Counted from the first letter of the stretch, positions 54,468 through 63,612 are shown. The stretch: DNA of 64,000 nucleotides from Halostagnicola sp. A56 (GCF_000691505.1 NZ_JMIP02000023.1:71098-135097); one strand, 5' to 3'. The notes: a model not told the origin generated them from the sequence alone. Made by a program: numbers and translations.

Positions 54468-54559
54468 AACGACGCTGGGCTCGACTACTCACCGATTCCG
54501 TCGATCAACCCCATCGACGAAGCCAACGCACTTACGCACTCGAGCAATGAGAGCCACGT

Positions 54560-54844
54560 ATGGCCGCAGACCTCGAGGAGAAGACTGACCGGTACGGTGA
54601 ACTGCTGTCTACCGCTCTCTCGGAAGCGACCGTCGCACCCCCCGAGGGGTCGCCGATGGCCGACGCCGCCGACGAGTGCTACGAGATGGCCGAGTCCTAC
54701 CTCGAGGACGGGACCCACTTTCGCGAGCAGGGCGACCTCGTGAACGCGCTCGCGTCGTTTTCCTACGGCCACGCGTGGCTCGACGCCGGCGCTCGAGTCG
54801 GGCTGTTCGACGTGCCCACCGAGGGCCACCTTTTTACCGTCTAG
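54560..54844 (+). CDS. DUF357 family protein
   Basis: 94 residues: MAADLEEKTDRYGELLSTAL, then ADAADECYEMAESYLEDGTH and VNALASFSYGHAWLDAGARV, ending PTEGHLFTV. Complete and nearly invariant in haloarchaea as a small helical bundle of unknown function (DUF357), resembling tetratricopeptide-like helices. The start ATG at 54560 follows ACGT in the leader. Monocistronic, between the surface protein and tfb. Confidence 0.8.
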   Translation: MAADLEEKTDRYGELLSTALSEATVAPPEGSPMADAADECYEMAESYLEDGTHFREQGDLVNALASFSYGHAWLDAGARVGLFDVPTEGHLFTV

Positions 54845-55094
54845 TCGACAATTTTCGCCCGACCGCACCGGTCGCGATGACCGACAACGTTTTATCTACG
54901 TGGCTGACTGTCAGCGCCGAATCGATCACGATAGATAACCATGTAGACGAAACGTATATAACTAATTTGGGTGTCAGTTTATAAGGTAGGCAAAAGCTTT
55001 TTAAACTCTTCGGCCTTACACTATGTTAGCTGCGACGACCGGGTTTCTTCTGGTTCCCCCACCCGGGAGTCCCACGTAACCAACTCGAAACACC

Positions 55095-56069
55095 ATGACA
55101 GATTCAACGATTCGAACGTACTCACGTGAGAGTGAGACCGAAGCTGAGACGAGCACGGAGGCGGAGGAAACAGAGCGCTGTCCGGAGTGTGGTGGTCGGG
55201 TCGTCTCCGACGCCGAGCACGCCGAGACGGTCTGTGAGGACTGTGGCCTCGTCGTCGAGGAAGACGAGATCGACCGCGGCCCCGAGTGGCGCGCGTTCGA
55301 CGCCGCCGAGAAAGACGAGAAGTCCCGCGTCGGCGCCCCGACCACGAACATGATGCACGACCAGGGGCTATCGACGAACATCGGTTGGCAGGACAAAGAC
55401 GCCTACGGCAACTCGCTGAGTTCCCGCCAGCGCCAGAAGATGCAGCGGCTTCGCACCTGGAACGAGCGCTTCCGAACCCGTGACTCCAAGGAGCGCAACC
55501 TCAAGCAGGCGCTGGGCGAGATCGACCGGATGGCGAGCGCGATCGGCCTCCCCGAAAACGTCCGCGAGACGGCGTCGGTCATCTACCGGCGCGCCTTAGA
55601 GGAGGACCTGCTCCCCGGCCGTTCGATCGAGGGGGTCGCGACCGCCTCGCTGTACGCGGCCGCCCGGCAGGCCGGCACGCCGCGAAGCCTCGACGAGATC
55701 TCGGCAGTCAGCCGGGTCGAGAAGATGGAACTCACCCGAACCTACCGCTATATCATCCGGGAGCTCGGACTCGAGGTCCAGCCGGCCGATCCCGAACAGT
55801 ACGTCCCCCGCTTCGCCAGCGGCCTCGACCTCTCGGAGGAGACCGAGCGGATGGCTCGAGAACTGCTCGACGCCGCCCGCGAGGAGGGCGTCCACAGCGG
55901 CAAATCGCCCGTCGGCCTCGCCGCCGCGTCGGTCTACGCCGCGGCGCTGCTGACCAACGAGAAGGTCACCCAGAACGAGGTCAGCGAGGTCGCGAACATC
56001 TCGGAAGTGACGATTCGAAACCGTTACAAGGAACTGCTCGAGGCCTCGGACACGGCGACGCCAGCCTAA
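55095..56069 (+). CDS. tfb: Transcription initiation factor TFB
   Basis: 324 residues. N-terminal zinc ribbon CPECGGRVVSDAEHAETVCE with DCG, then B-finger/reader region (DRGPEWRAFDAAEKDEKSRV). Two cyclin-like repeats (about 120-215 and 220-315; KSPVGLAAASVYAAALL in the second). TFB recruits RNA polymerase to TBP-bound promoters. Haloarchaea carry several tfb copies; which one this is cannot be told. Upstream there are TATA-like runs (TTTATAAGG at about 54981, CTTTTTAAACTC at about 55000), so a leader of some 60 nt is likely. Confidence 0.95.
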   Translation: MTDSTIRTYSRESETEAETSTEAEETERCPECGGRVVSDAEHAETVCEDCGLVVEEDEIDRGPEWRAFDAAEKDEKSRVGAPTTNMMHDQGLSTNIGWQDKDAYGNSLSSRQRQKMQRLRTWNERFRTRDSKERNLKQALGEIDRMASAIGLPENVRETASVIYRRALEEDLLPGRSIEGVATASLYAAARQAGTPRSLDEISAVSRVEKMELTRTYRYIIRELGLEVQPADPEQYVPRFASGLDLSEETERMARELLDAAREEGVHSGKSPVGLAAASVYAAALLTNEKVTQNEVSEVANISEVTIRNRYKELLEASDTATPA

Positions 56070-56199
56070 CGCGACCGATAGACTCCGCGCGGCGGTCGCT
56101 CCGTCTGTCAGTACACTGTCTCGGTGACCCACGAGTGGAACGTCGGTCGGTCGACACGATCGAGGAAGCTTTTTCACCTGCGGTGTGCAATACCGTACC

Positions 56200-56379
56200 A
56201 TGGACGAGACGTCGATCCAACTGTTGTGTCCCGAGTGTACCAAAGATTGGCAGCGGTCGCCGGCCGAACTCCCCGAATCGACTGAACTCTTTCATTGCCC
56301 GAACTGTCACGCCTCGAGGCTGACCTCCGAATTCGCGCGAACGGACCGCGACCTCCGGACGCTCAAACAACTCGGATAA
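56200..56379 (+). CDS. Small zinc-ribbon protein (DUF7836-like)
   Basis: 59 residues: MDETSIQLLCPECTKDWQRS, then CPNCHASRLTSEFARTDRDL. Two C-x-x-C pairs make a zinc ribbon; the C-terminal helix is charged. It is a conserved haloarchaeal mini-protein, of a size now known to matter in regulation in these organisms. Start ATG at 56200 is preceded by ATACCGTACC. Role unknown. Confidence 0.7.
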   Translation: MDETSIQLLCPECTKDWQRSPAELPESTELFHCPNCHASRLTSEFARTDRDLRTLKQLG

Positions 56380-56668
56380 GCCGACGTTTCGAACGGTGTC
56401 GTGTGAGTTCGGCTCTCGAAACGACGGGCCACAGCCCGAAACGACGGTTTGTCGCGGGAACCGTTCTCGCGAGTCGGCGGCTCCGACCGGTGCCGTTGGA
56501 CGCAGTAAGCATCTTCTTACTGACCCCGCATCGACCGTTGTCGGGAGTTTCGGCGAATTCGACCCGATGTGTTCGTCGTCTCTCGTGGAAACAGGCAACT
56601 ACAGGGATCTGCTTCGCGTGTTAACGCTTCTCAAGATAATAATATAACCCTGCAGTGGATACAATTGC

Positions 56669-56812
56669 ATGGTTATGAAGAAACAGGAGCTCATTCACCT
56701 TCACGGTCTTCTCGCCGAAGTATCGAACCAGTGTGCCGCGTGGGATGACTGTCAGATTAACCTCGAAGAGTACGAGTCGCTCGGCATTCGGCCGACATCG
56801 ATTCACAAATTC
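56669..56812 (+). pseudogene. UPF0058 protein, 5' stub
   Basis: From the ATG at 56669 or 56675: MKKQELIHLHGLLAEVSNQC, AAWDDCQINLEEYESLGIRP, TSIHK. This is the first half of UPF0058, a small (about 90 residue) haloarchaeal metal-binding-like protein. After IHK the expected S-K-x-D-H-K-A-A region is absent and the frame turns into antisense codons of the next stub. Promoter side (AATAATATAACC) is kept. Confidence 0.7.
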
Positions 56813-57116
56813 ACTTTTTTGCACAACCTACGACGATATCTCTGTGTATCGACGGTGGAACCGCGACGCTCACAACGTCCGGCTCAAGAGCTGAAAGCAG
56901 TTCTTCGTAATCCTCAAAAGCGTTCTCAGCTGGTAGTCCGAACGTATCGGCGAAGGTGAGACGGTTCTCTTCAACGATGTCCGCACAGCCTATGAGAGTA
57001 CAGCGGTCGTCGGATTCGAACGCTTCACCATGCCGATACCCCATAGCAAACCCGTCTACGGTTGGATTGTCTGGATCAGGACCTGTTCCGATAACTGCGA
57101 CTGTGTAGCTACTCAT
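56813..57116 (-). pseudogene. Gfo/Idh/MocA-family oxidoreductase, 5' stub
   Basis: From the ATG at 57116: MSSYTVAVIGTGPDPDNPTV, then GYRHGEAFESDDRCTLIGCA, and PDVVSVAVPPSIHRDIVVGC. This is the Rossmann N-terminus (G-x-G near 10, sensor D near 45) of NAD(P)-dependent sugar dehydrogenases (normally about 340 residues). It stops at CAKK where it meets the UPF0058 stub. No catalytic domain. Converges tail to tail with the previous stub. Confidence 0.7.
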
Positions 57117-57294
57117 GTACGTCACTTTTTGTTGTGTCATACCACACTATATGTATTTCCCTCCGATCTGGCGTCCTGTGTCTTGACGAATCGACCACCG
57201 ATAAGTTGCCAACTATTCAGTGAGAATAATCTGCTATCGGTATTATTATCCAGTGCGTATACAATCGTCTATTTGCAATGCCAGACGTAGCTAC

Positions 57295-57474
57295 TCTTAC
57301 ACCGACACATGGGACTTCACTGACGAATATCAGATCGACCGCGACCATGGCGAGTGGCACTCTGGCGTTAATGAGGATCTCGAACCCGTTGGCCGCAAAG
57401 GGGCAGTCTACAAGGCGGCGTATCACAACGGTCGTGCACTGCTCGAGTGTATTGCGGCACTAAAACGTCTATAA
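57295..57474 (+). pseudogene. N-acylglucosamine 2-epimerase-type protein, C-terminal end only
   Basis: An open frame YTDTWDFTDEYQIDRDHGEW, HSGVNEDLEPVGRKGAVYKA, AYHNGRALLECIAALKRL ends at 57474. H-G-E-W-x-x-G-V and Y-H-N-G-R-A are the hallmark end of the (alpha/alpha)6-barrel AGE/mannose isomerase family (about 400 residues). The first 85 percent is missing. With the Gfo/Idh/MocA stub it suggests a former sugar-catabolism cluster. Confidence 0.6.
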
Positions 57475-57926
57475 GTGATTATCGAGAGTTTCGGCTGCTG
57501 AGAAAGAGATCGAGTCGTTATCGAAAAGACCGGGGGTGCGCCACGGTCAAGATGGATCGAAAATATAACTTCCTCAATCTCTGATGACTAAAGCGATTTA
57601 GATCCCATATAGCCCCGATGATGGTTAAACGTCAGAAGATAGTAATTGAATGTGAATGTAACTCACATAATTTTGATTTCTTCGTGCAGATGTTATCTAT
57701 CCAGCACTACTTTTCGATCACAGTATCGCCTAAATTCCCTCTACAATACGCGTAAGATGCCCAATACGGTATCTCTGTATCTTCCGACCTGAATGCAGTC
57801 GTGTGCAAGCTATCGGAAAGATACTCACGATAACGCACAATAGTGAAATATTTTCTACCTGTGTGAATCGACCCTACTGTAGAGGTCAGAATATAACCAA
57901 TACGTCACGAAAACTACGTCGAACGG
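57475..57926. other. Intergenic region between epimerase remnant and scpA
   Basis: 450 bp, AT-rich around 57590-57900, holding the 80-bp repeat copy and otherwise no recognisable gene or RNA. The scpA gene ends at its right edge. Confidence 0.4.
57619..57698 (+). repeat. 80-bp perfect inverted repeat, copy 2
   Basis: Reverse complement of 3241-3320 without mismatch. It encodes the start MVKRQKIVIECECNSHNFDF, FVQMLS and then diverges (IQHYFSITVSPK and on). The surrounding 57475-57926 has no other recognisable feature. Confidence 0.85.
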
Positions 57927-58934
57927 TCAATCCGCGATCGCTTCGCTCGGCTCTGCCTCGACGCCCGCCCGCTGGATCCAGAGGTCGCCGAACAGTTCGT
58001 CCTGCTCGAGCACCACGGCCCCACGGTGGGCCAGAAATAGCAGTGCGAGGTAGGTCATGACTCGAGAGCCGCCGGTCTCGTCGATTTCGGCGTAGAGAAC
58101 TTCCTCCCGGCCGTTTTCGTACTGGGTCTCGAGCACGCTCTCGACGTCTTCGATCACGTCCTCGATGTCCTCCTCGTGAGTGGTGTGAGTCACGTCGCCC
58201 GCGGTCGGTTCGTCGTCGACGCGGAAGTCGTCGCCCGAGTGGTAGCTCAGCTCCTGCATCCCGCGGCCGTAGCCGCTCGGCGAGTCGCTGGTGTCGTAGC
58301 TTCGTGATTCTTTCCACCAAGTCCCACGCTCTGCGTCGCGAAGCTCCCGAACCAGTTCGTCGAGGGTTTCCGGCTTGCCGCGGGCCGATTTGCGCTCGAG
58401 GCGACGGTCCATCTCGGCCTCGAGACTCTCGATGGGGTCGAAGCCGGGCTCGTGATCCTCGACGGGTCCCTCGTCGGCGAAGGGGGCCTCCCACGGCGGC
58501 AGTTCTTCCTCCTCGGGCTCGTCGGGCGCGAACAGTTCGTCGCTTTTCATCCGCAGGAGGACGCTCGCGTAGAACAGCGCCCGACCCGACGTTCGCAGGT
58601 CCGCCTCGTCTAACACCTCGAGGAACTTGTCGGTCACCCGAACGACGTCGATATCCCACGGGTCGATCTCGCCGTCCTTGGCGAGCTGGACGAGCAGTTC
58701 GACGGGTTCGACTTCCTCCTCGTCGTCGGAGTCCACACCGCCCTCGACGGCGGCGGATGTATCGACCGCGGCGCTCTCGCCGTCATCGGATCCGTCCGCC
58801 CCCGCCTCGCTGAAGGAGAACACGTCGTCTCCGGGGCCGCTCGAGCGATCGCGGTCCTCGTGACCAGCGATCTGCAGCGGGATGTCGTCGGTCGATTCGG
58901 ACTCGCCGTCACGTCCTTCGTCCCCCTCAGTCAT
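57927..58934 (-). CDS. scpA: Segregation and condensation protein ScpA
   Basis: 335 residues, the kleisin partner that bridges SMC heads. After an acidic N-terminus (1-75) comes VEPVELLVQLAKDGEIDPWD and IDVVRVTDKFLEVLDEADLR, the ScpA N domain. A linker with SYDTSDSPSGYGRGMQELSY follows, then the C-terminal winged helix (GGSRVMTYLALLFLAHRGAV, VLEQDELFGDLWIQRA). The start overlaps the smc stop by eight bases, so the two are co-translated. Normal for haloarchaea. Its 3' end lies beside the fragment zone but is complete. Confidence 0.85.
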   Translation of the reverse strand: MTEGDEGRDGESESTDDIPLQIAGHEDRDRSSGPGDDVFSFSEAGADGSDDGESAAVDTSAAVEGGVDSDDEEEVEPVELLVQLAKDGEIDPWDIDVVRVTDKFLEVLDEADLRTSGRALFYASVLLRMKSDELFAPDEPEEEELPPWEAPFADEGPVEDHEPGFDPIESLEAEMDRRLERKSARGKPETLDELVRELRDAERGTWWKESRSYDTSDSPSGYGRGMQELSYHSGDDFRVDDEPTAGDVTHTTHEEDIEDVIEDVESVLETQYENGREEVLYAEIDETGGSRVMTYLALLFLAHRGAVVLEQDELFGDLWIQRAGVEAEPSEAIAD

Positions 58935-61900
58935 CCGCCGGCACCCCCTCGCTGCTCAGGTCGATGCCGGTCACCGCGCTCACGTTGTCCTGTTGCATCG
59001 TCACACCGATCGCCCGCTCGGAGCGATCGAGCATCGCCGAGCGGTGGGAGACGACGACGAACTGGGCGTCGCCCGCGAGTTCGTCGACCATCTGGCCGAC
59101 GCGTTCCGCGTTGACCGCGTCGAGGAAGGCGTCGATCTCGTCGAGCGCGTAGAACGGCGCCGGGTTGTGCCGCTGGATCGCGAAGATAAAGGCCAGCGCG
59201 GTCAGGGACTTCTCCCCGCCAGACATCGCGTCCAGACGCTGGATCGGCTTATCGCCCGGTTGGGCCTTCATCGTCAGCCCGTCCTCGAACGGGTCCTCCT
59301 CGTTCTCGAGGTGCAGGGAGCCGGTCCCCTCCGAGAGCTTCTCGAAGATGTCCGTAAAGTGCTCGGCGATCGACTCGTAGGCGTCCATGAACGTCTGTTT
59401 CTTCTGGGATTCGTACTGCTCGATCCGCTCGCGGATGCCGTCCGCCTCCTCGACCAAGGTGTCTCTGCCCTCCTCGATGTCCTCGAGGTCGCTGCGAACC
59501 TCGTCGTACTCGTCGATCGCGAGCATGTTCACAGGCTCGAGTGCCTCCATGTCTGCCTCGAGCAACTCGATCATCTCGAGGACGGTCTCGTGGTCTGGAA
59601 CGTCCTCGGGATCGTAGTCGCCGACCTCCTCCTCGAGTGCTTCGAGTTCCCACTCGAGATCGTCCGCCCGCTCGCGGTTGTCCTCGAGTTTGCTCTCGAC
59701 GGTGTTGACCCGATCCTGTTGCTGGTCGCGAGCCGTTTTGGCATCGCCGAGTTCGTCTTTGAGTTCCCGACGGTCCGCTTTGAGCTCAGTGAGTTCTTCC
59801 TCGAGTTCCTCGACCGCCTCGCGTTTGTCCGCGAGAACGTCGCGTTTGTCCTCGATCGAGTCCTCGAACGACTCGATCTGCTCCTCGTGGTCGGCCTTGC
59901 GGTTCTGGGCCGCCTCGATGTCGTCGTGGAGGTCCTCGATTGCGTCTTCGGCGTACTGCTTCTCGAGTTCGAGTTCGTTGAGCGTGCCGTCGAGGTCGTC
60001 GATCTTGTCCTCGCGCTCGTCGATCTCCTCGTTCAGCTCGTCGATTTGGGCGGTGAGTTCCGGGATCTTCGAATCCGCGAGTTCGGCCTCGAGGTCGTCG
60101 ATGTCGGCTTCGATCGCCTCGATTTCTGCTTGCTTGTCCTCGATGTTGCCCGAGATCTCGGTCATCCGCTCGTCGACGGACTCGCGTTCCTCGCGTAGCT
60201 CCTCGAGTTCGTCCTCGAGCCGGTCGATATCGTCCTCGAGATCCTCTCGACTCTCCTCGATCCCCTCGAGTTTCGACTCGATCGAGCGCACCTCGTCGGC
60301 GGCGTCGGTCTGGCGGTCCCGCGCGTCGTCGAGTCGATCCTCGACGCCGCGCAGTTCCTCGCGAACCGACTCGCGTTCGTCCTGCAGTTCGGTTATCTCC
60401 GTCGCGACGCGCTCGAGTTGACCCTTGCCGCCGCCCGAGAAGGAGTAGCGCGAACCCTTTCGGGAACCGCCGGTCATCGCGCCGCTTTTCTCGACCAAGT
60501 CGCCGTCGAGGGTGACCATCCGGTAGTCGCCCATGTACGAGCGGGCCGTCTCGATGTCTTCGACGACGAGCGTGTCGCCGAGGACGTACGAAAAGATGCC
60601 GGCGTACTGGTCGTCGAAGTCGACGAGGTCGTACGCGAAGCCGACGATTCCCGGATCCGAGGGCGCACTCGGAAGGTTTCGCTCGCGCATCTTCGTGATC
60701 GGGAGGAACGTCGCCCGGCCCGCGTTGCGCGATTTCAGGTACTCGATACACTGCTGTCCGATCACGTCGTCGTCGACGACCACGTTCGCGAGCCGACCGC
60801 CTGCCGCGGTTTCACAGGCCGTCGCGTACTCGCCCGGAACGGTGCCAAGCTGGGCGACCGCCCCGTGCAAGCCGTCGATTCCCGAATTGAGGATCGTCGT
60901 GACGGCGCGGCCGAACGACGAGTCGCCGCTCTCGCCCGCGTTGGCCTCGAGTTCCGCGTACTCGGCCTGTTTGGCCTGAATGTCGTCGTCGAGATCATCG
61001 AGATCGTCCTGCAAGCGTCGTTTCTCACCTTTGAGATCCTCGACGACGCCGTCGATGCTCTGACGGTTCTTTTCGGCCTTCTCGAGTTCGCGTTCGAGGT
61101 CCGAGCGCTGGCTCTCGAGTTCGGGGAGTTTCGCTTCGGTCTCCTCGATCGTCTCCTCTTTCTCGCTGATGGCGTTCGAGCGCCGACGCGCCTCGTCGAG
61201 CAGGCGATCCTGCTCGCGCTGGAGGTCGTTCTTCTCGGTTTTTTCAGTCTCGAGCGTTTCCTTTCGCTCCTGGAGTTCGGCTTTGACCTCGTCGTACTCC
61301 GTGTCGACGGCGTCGATCTCGGCCTGTAGCTCCTCGCGTTCGGCCTCGCGTTCCTGAATTTCGGACTTGAGCGAGGCCTTCTCGAGTTTGTGCTCGCGCA
61401 TCTCGCTCGTCAAGTCCTCGACCTGTTCCTGTTTGCGGTCGATCTGGACGAACGCCTCGCGGCGATCGGACTCGGCGGACTCGATCTGTTCCTCGCTGGA
61501 TTCGATCTTGTCCTCGAGTCGGGAGATGTCGCCTTTGACCTCCTCGATCTCGCTTTTGATGCGCAACTGCTCGTCCTCGCCCTTGCGCTCGATCTCGGCG
61601 TTCAAATCCTCGAGATCTTCGTTTAGGCGGACGACTTTTCCCTGTCGCTCGTCGAGTTCGCGCTGGAGATCCTCGAGGTCGTCTTCGAGTCCCTCGACCC
61701 GCTCCTCGACGGTCTCGAGTTCCTCGCGTTTCTCCTCGAGTTCGCTCGCCTTCCGGTAGCCCTCGTACTCCTCTTTCTCGCGGCGGAGCCGTCGGTAGCG
61801 CAGCGCTGTCTGGCGTTCGTCCTCGAGCTGGGCCAATCGCTCGCGTTTCTCCTCGATCCGGAGTTCAGCCTCGTCGATCCGCTCCTGAACGACCTCGAGT

Positions 61901-62499
61901 TCCTCGAAGGCGTCTTCCTTTTTCGCGTCGAACTCGGCGACGCCGGCGATCTCGTCGATGATCCCCCGCCGGTTGTAGGGGGTCATGTTGATGATCTCGG
62001 TCACGTCTCCCTGCATGACCACGTTGTACCCCTCTGGGGTCACGCCGGCCTGTGCGAGTAAGTCCTGAATGTCCGAGAGGTTAACCGAGCGGTCGTTCAG
62101 GTAGTAATACGAGTAGTAGTTGTCCTCGGTTTCCTTGACGCGCCGGCGGATCCGAACCTCCTCGCAATCGCCGACGTCGTCGCTTCCCGCCGCGTTGACC
62201 ACCTGCGAGCGCTCGAGGGTGCCATCCGAGTTGTCCAGAACGACCTCGACGGTCGCCTCGCGCGGCCCGCCGCTGTTGTCGCCGTCGTCGTGGCCGGGGT
62301 TGTAGATCAGGTCAGTGAGCTTCTCGGCGCGGATCCCGCGGGTTCGAGCGAGCCCGAGCGCGAACAGAACGGCGTCGATGATGTTCGATTTCCCGGAGCC
62401 GTTCGGGCCGGTGATAACGGTAAAGTCCTCGTAAAACGGAATTTTCGTCTTGCGGCCGAAGCTCTTGAACCCATCCAGAACGAGCGCCTTGATGTACAT
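58927..62499 (-). CDS. smc: Chromosome segregation ATPase SMC
   Basis: 1190 residues. N-terminal head MYIKALVLDGFKSFGRKTKI with Walker A GPNGSGKSNIIDAVLFALG near 33. A coiled coil of about 330 residues leads to a hinge near 510-660 (SGIDGLHGAVAQLGTVPGEY, GGRLANVVVDDD). A second coil follows, then the C-terminal head with signature LDAMSGGEKSLTALAFIFAI and Walker B APFYALDEIDAFLDAVNAER. Full length with both heads. SMC-ScpA extrudes DNA loops for chromosome organisation. First gene of an operon with scpA; the DUF7518-like gene lies 125 bp upstream in the same direction. Confidence 0.95.
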   Translation of the reverse strand: MYIKALVLDGFKSFGRKTKIPFYEDFTVITGPNGSGKSNIIDAVLFALGLARTRGIRAEKLTDLIYNPGHDDGDNSGGPREATVEVVLDNSDGTLERSQVVNAAGSDDVGDCEEVRIRRRVKETEDNYYSYYYLNDRSVNLSDIQDLLAQAGVTPEGYNVVMQGDVTEIINMTPYNRRGIIDEIAGVAEFDAKKEDAFEELEVVQERIDEAELRIEEKRERLAQLEDERQTALRYRRLRREKEEYEGYRKASELEEKREELETVEERVEGLEDDLEDLQRELDERQGKVVRLNEDLEDLNAEIERKGEDEQLRIKSEIEEVKGDISRLEDKIESSEEQIESAESDRREAFVQIDRKQEQVEDLTSEMREHKLEKASLKSEIQEREAEREELQAEIDAVDTEYDEVKAELQERKETLETEKTEKNDLQREQDRLLDEARRRSNAISEKEETIEETEAKLPELESQRSDLERELEKAEKNRQSIDGVVEDLKGEKRRLQDDLDDLDDDIQAKQAEYAELEANAGESGDSSFGRAVTTILNSGIDGLHGAVAQLGTVPGEYATACETAAGGRLANVVVDDDVIGQQCIEYLKSRNAGRATFLPITKMRERNLPSAPSDPGIVGFAYDLVDFDDQYAGIFSYVLGDTLVVEDIETARSYMGDYRMVTLDGDLVEKSGAMTGGSRKGSRYSFSGGGKGQLERVATEITELQDERESVREELRGVEDRLDDARDRQTDAADEVRSIESKLEGIEESREDLEDDIDRLEDELEELREERESVDERMTEISGNIEDKQAEIEAIEADIDDLEAELADSKIPELTAQIDELNEEIDEREDKIDDLDGTLNELELEKQYAEDAIEDLHDDIEAAQNRKADHEEQIESFEDSIEDKRDVLADKREAVEELEEELTELKADRRELKDELGDAKTARDQQQDRVNTVESKLEDNRERADDLEWELEALEEEVGDYDPEDVPDHETVLEMIELLEADMEALEPVNMLAIDEYDEVRSDLEDIEEGRDTLVEEADGIRERIEQYESQKKQTFMDAYESIAEHFTDIFEKLSEGTGSLHLENEEDPFEDGLTMKAQPGDKPIQRLDAMSGGEKSLTALAFIFAIQRHNPAPFYALDEIDAFLDAVNAERVGQMVDELAGDAQFVVVSHRSAMLDRSERAIGVTMQQDNVSAVTGIDLSSEGVPADD

Positions 62500-62623
62500 C
62501 GTCTTGTGAGACCTCCGTCAGTTGACCGCTCCCGGCGACCGGACACGCGACTGTCAACCGATCGCTGGGACGATCGGTCGCGCCACGAAATCACAGCACG
62601 CGAGCGGTCGCGGGAACCTGCTG

Positions 62624-62941
62624 TTATGCGACAATAATGTCGTCGGTCCCTGAGTCTTCCGCTTCGTCCTCGCTCGAATCGGCCGTCTCCTCCTCGAGGT
62701 CGCCTTCGGTCGCCTGATCCGAGCCGGCGTCGGCGTCGGCTTCGGCGTCGATCATCTCCGTCGATGATTCCGATGAACCCGAGCGTCTCGAGGCCGCTCG
62801 CGTCGGCGTCTCCGTGTCCAGTTCGGCCTCGAGAATACGGATGCGCTCTTTCGATTCGACCAGTTCCTCGGTGAGCCCTTCGACCGTCGACTCGAGTTCC
62901 GCAACCGTCGATTCCAGCTTCTCGACGCGGTTTTTCGACAT
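62624..62941 (-). CDS. DUF7518-type coiled-coil protein upstream of smc
   Basis: 105 residues from the ATG at 62941: MSKNRVEKLESTVAELESTV, then EGLTEELVESKERIRILEAE, a continuous coiled coil with heptads. A 60-residue acidic Ser/Glu tail (SSESSTEMIDAEADADAGSD) ends DDIIVA. The gene is conserved directly upstream of smc in haloarchaea, so a link to chromosome structure is plausible but untested. The earlier in-frame ATG at 62968 is less likely. Confidence 0.7.
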   Translation of the reverse strand: MSKNRVEKLESTVAELESTVEGLTEELVESKERIRILEAELDTETPTRAASRRSGSSESSTEMIDAEADADAGSDQATEGDLEEETADSSEDEAEDSGTDDIIVA

Positions 62942-63081
62942 ACCAACTAGCGGTCGGTCCGGACACATAAACGTACGTCAGACAATGATATTCTTTTTGT
63001 TAAGTAACTCGAGCGCGCGTGAATTGAGCGCGTTCTGCACTCGGATTCGCTACCCGGACACACGGGGATCTACAGAGAAAG

Positions 63082-63202
63082 CAAGGCGAGTGCCTTGGGG
63101 TCGTCCGAAAGACGTAGTCTTTCGGGATCAAGCGAACCCTTCGGGTTCGCGGACCTCGCGGGATCTCCGATCCCGCTTAGTGACGAGACGCCAAGGCGTC
63201 TC
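63082..63202. repeat. Array of five consecutive perfect hairpins
   Basis: Five adjacent inverted repeats with tiny loops: CAAGGC/GCCTTG (63082-63097, loop 4), CCGAAAGAC/GTCTTTCGG (63105-63125, loop GTA), GCGAACCC/GGGTTCGC (63132-63150, loop TTC), GCGGGATC/GATCCCGC (63158-63176, loop TCC), GAGACGCC/GGCGTCTC (63185-63202, loop AA). Stem sequences differ, spacers are 6-8 nt, so it is not a simple repeat expansion. It lies between divergent genes and could be a structured RNA or a protein-binding array. Confidence 0.7.
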
Positions 63203-63309
63203 GAACCACTTGACACCGAGGCGGTTCACTTGCTCGCTACTCCGCTGCACTGATACGGCATACCTATATACACCAGCCAATAGGAATATCCACTACGAGT
63301 AGTGGAAGG

Positions 63310-63531
63310 ATGGACGAGAACACGCAACTATTGGCACTTTCAGTATTCTTCGTGGCGATAGGGTTCTTCGGTTCGATTCTACTGGACGGTTGGGCCGGTA
63401 TTCTACTGGTTGTGATTGCAGTCACGAGTTTTTTCATCGCTTCGACGATTGGTCTGCGATTTCTCGCAACCGCGGGAATCCCCAGACGAGATACAGTATG
63501 CAGGGAGTGCCTCGAGCCCACCGACTCGTAG
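63310..63531 (+). CDS. Small two-helix membrane protein with C-terminal CxxC
   Basis: 73 residues: MDENTQLLALSVFFVAIGFF with GSILLDGWAGILLVVIAVTS as two helices, then FLATAGIPRRDTVCRECLEP. The cysteine pair at the end could bind zinc or form a thiol switch in the cytosol. Unknown family. The start ATG at 63310 follows GTGGAAGG. It lies to the right of the hairpin array and is divergent from the smc cluster. Confidence 0.55.
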   Translation: MDENTQLLALSVFFVAIGFFGSILLDGWAGILLVVIAVTSFFIASTIGLRFLATAGIPRRDTVCRECLEPTDS

Positions 63532-63612
63532 CAGTCTCTCGAAATTCCGTTCAACCCGTTGGACTGACGATCGAGATTCACAGGCCAAACTCGAGCCCGC
63601 TGTAGACCGAAA

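Noticed and set aside
58927-62499. Long open frames on the plus strand opposite smc (and opposite EF-2, flaCE, glmS, serS)
   Set aside because: High GC leaves the opposite frames open. Their translations are mirror-like low complexity without motifs, while the other strand encodes full known proteins.
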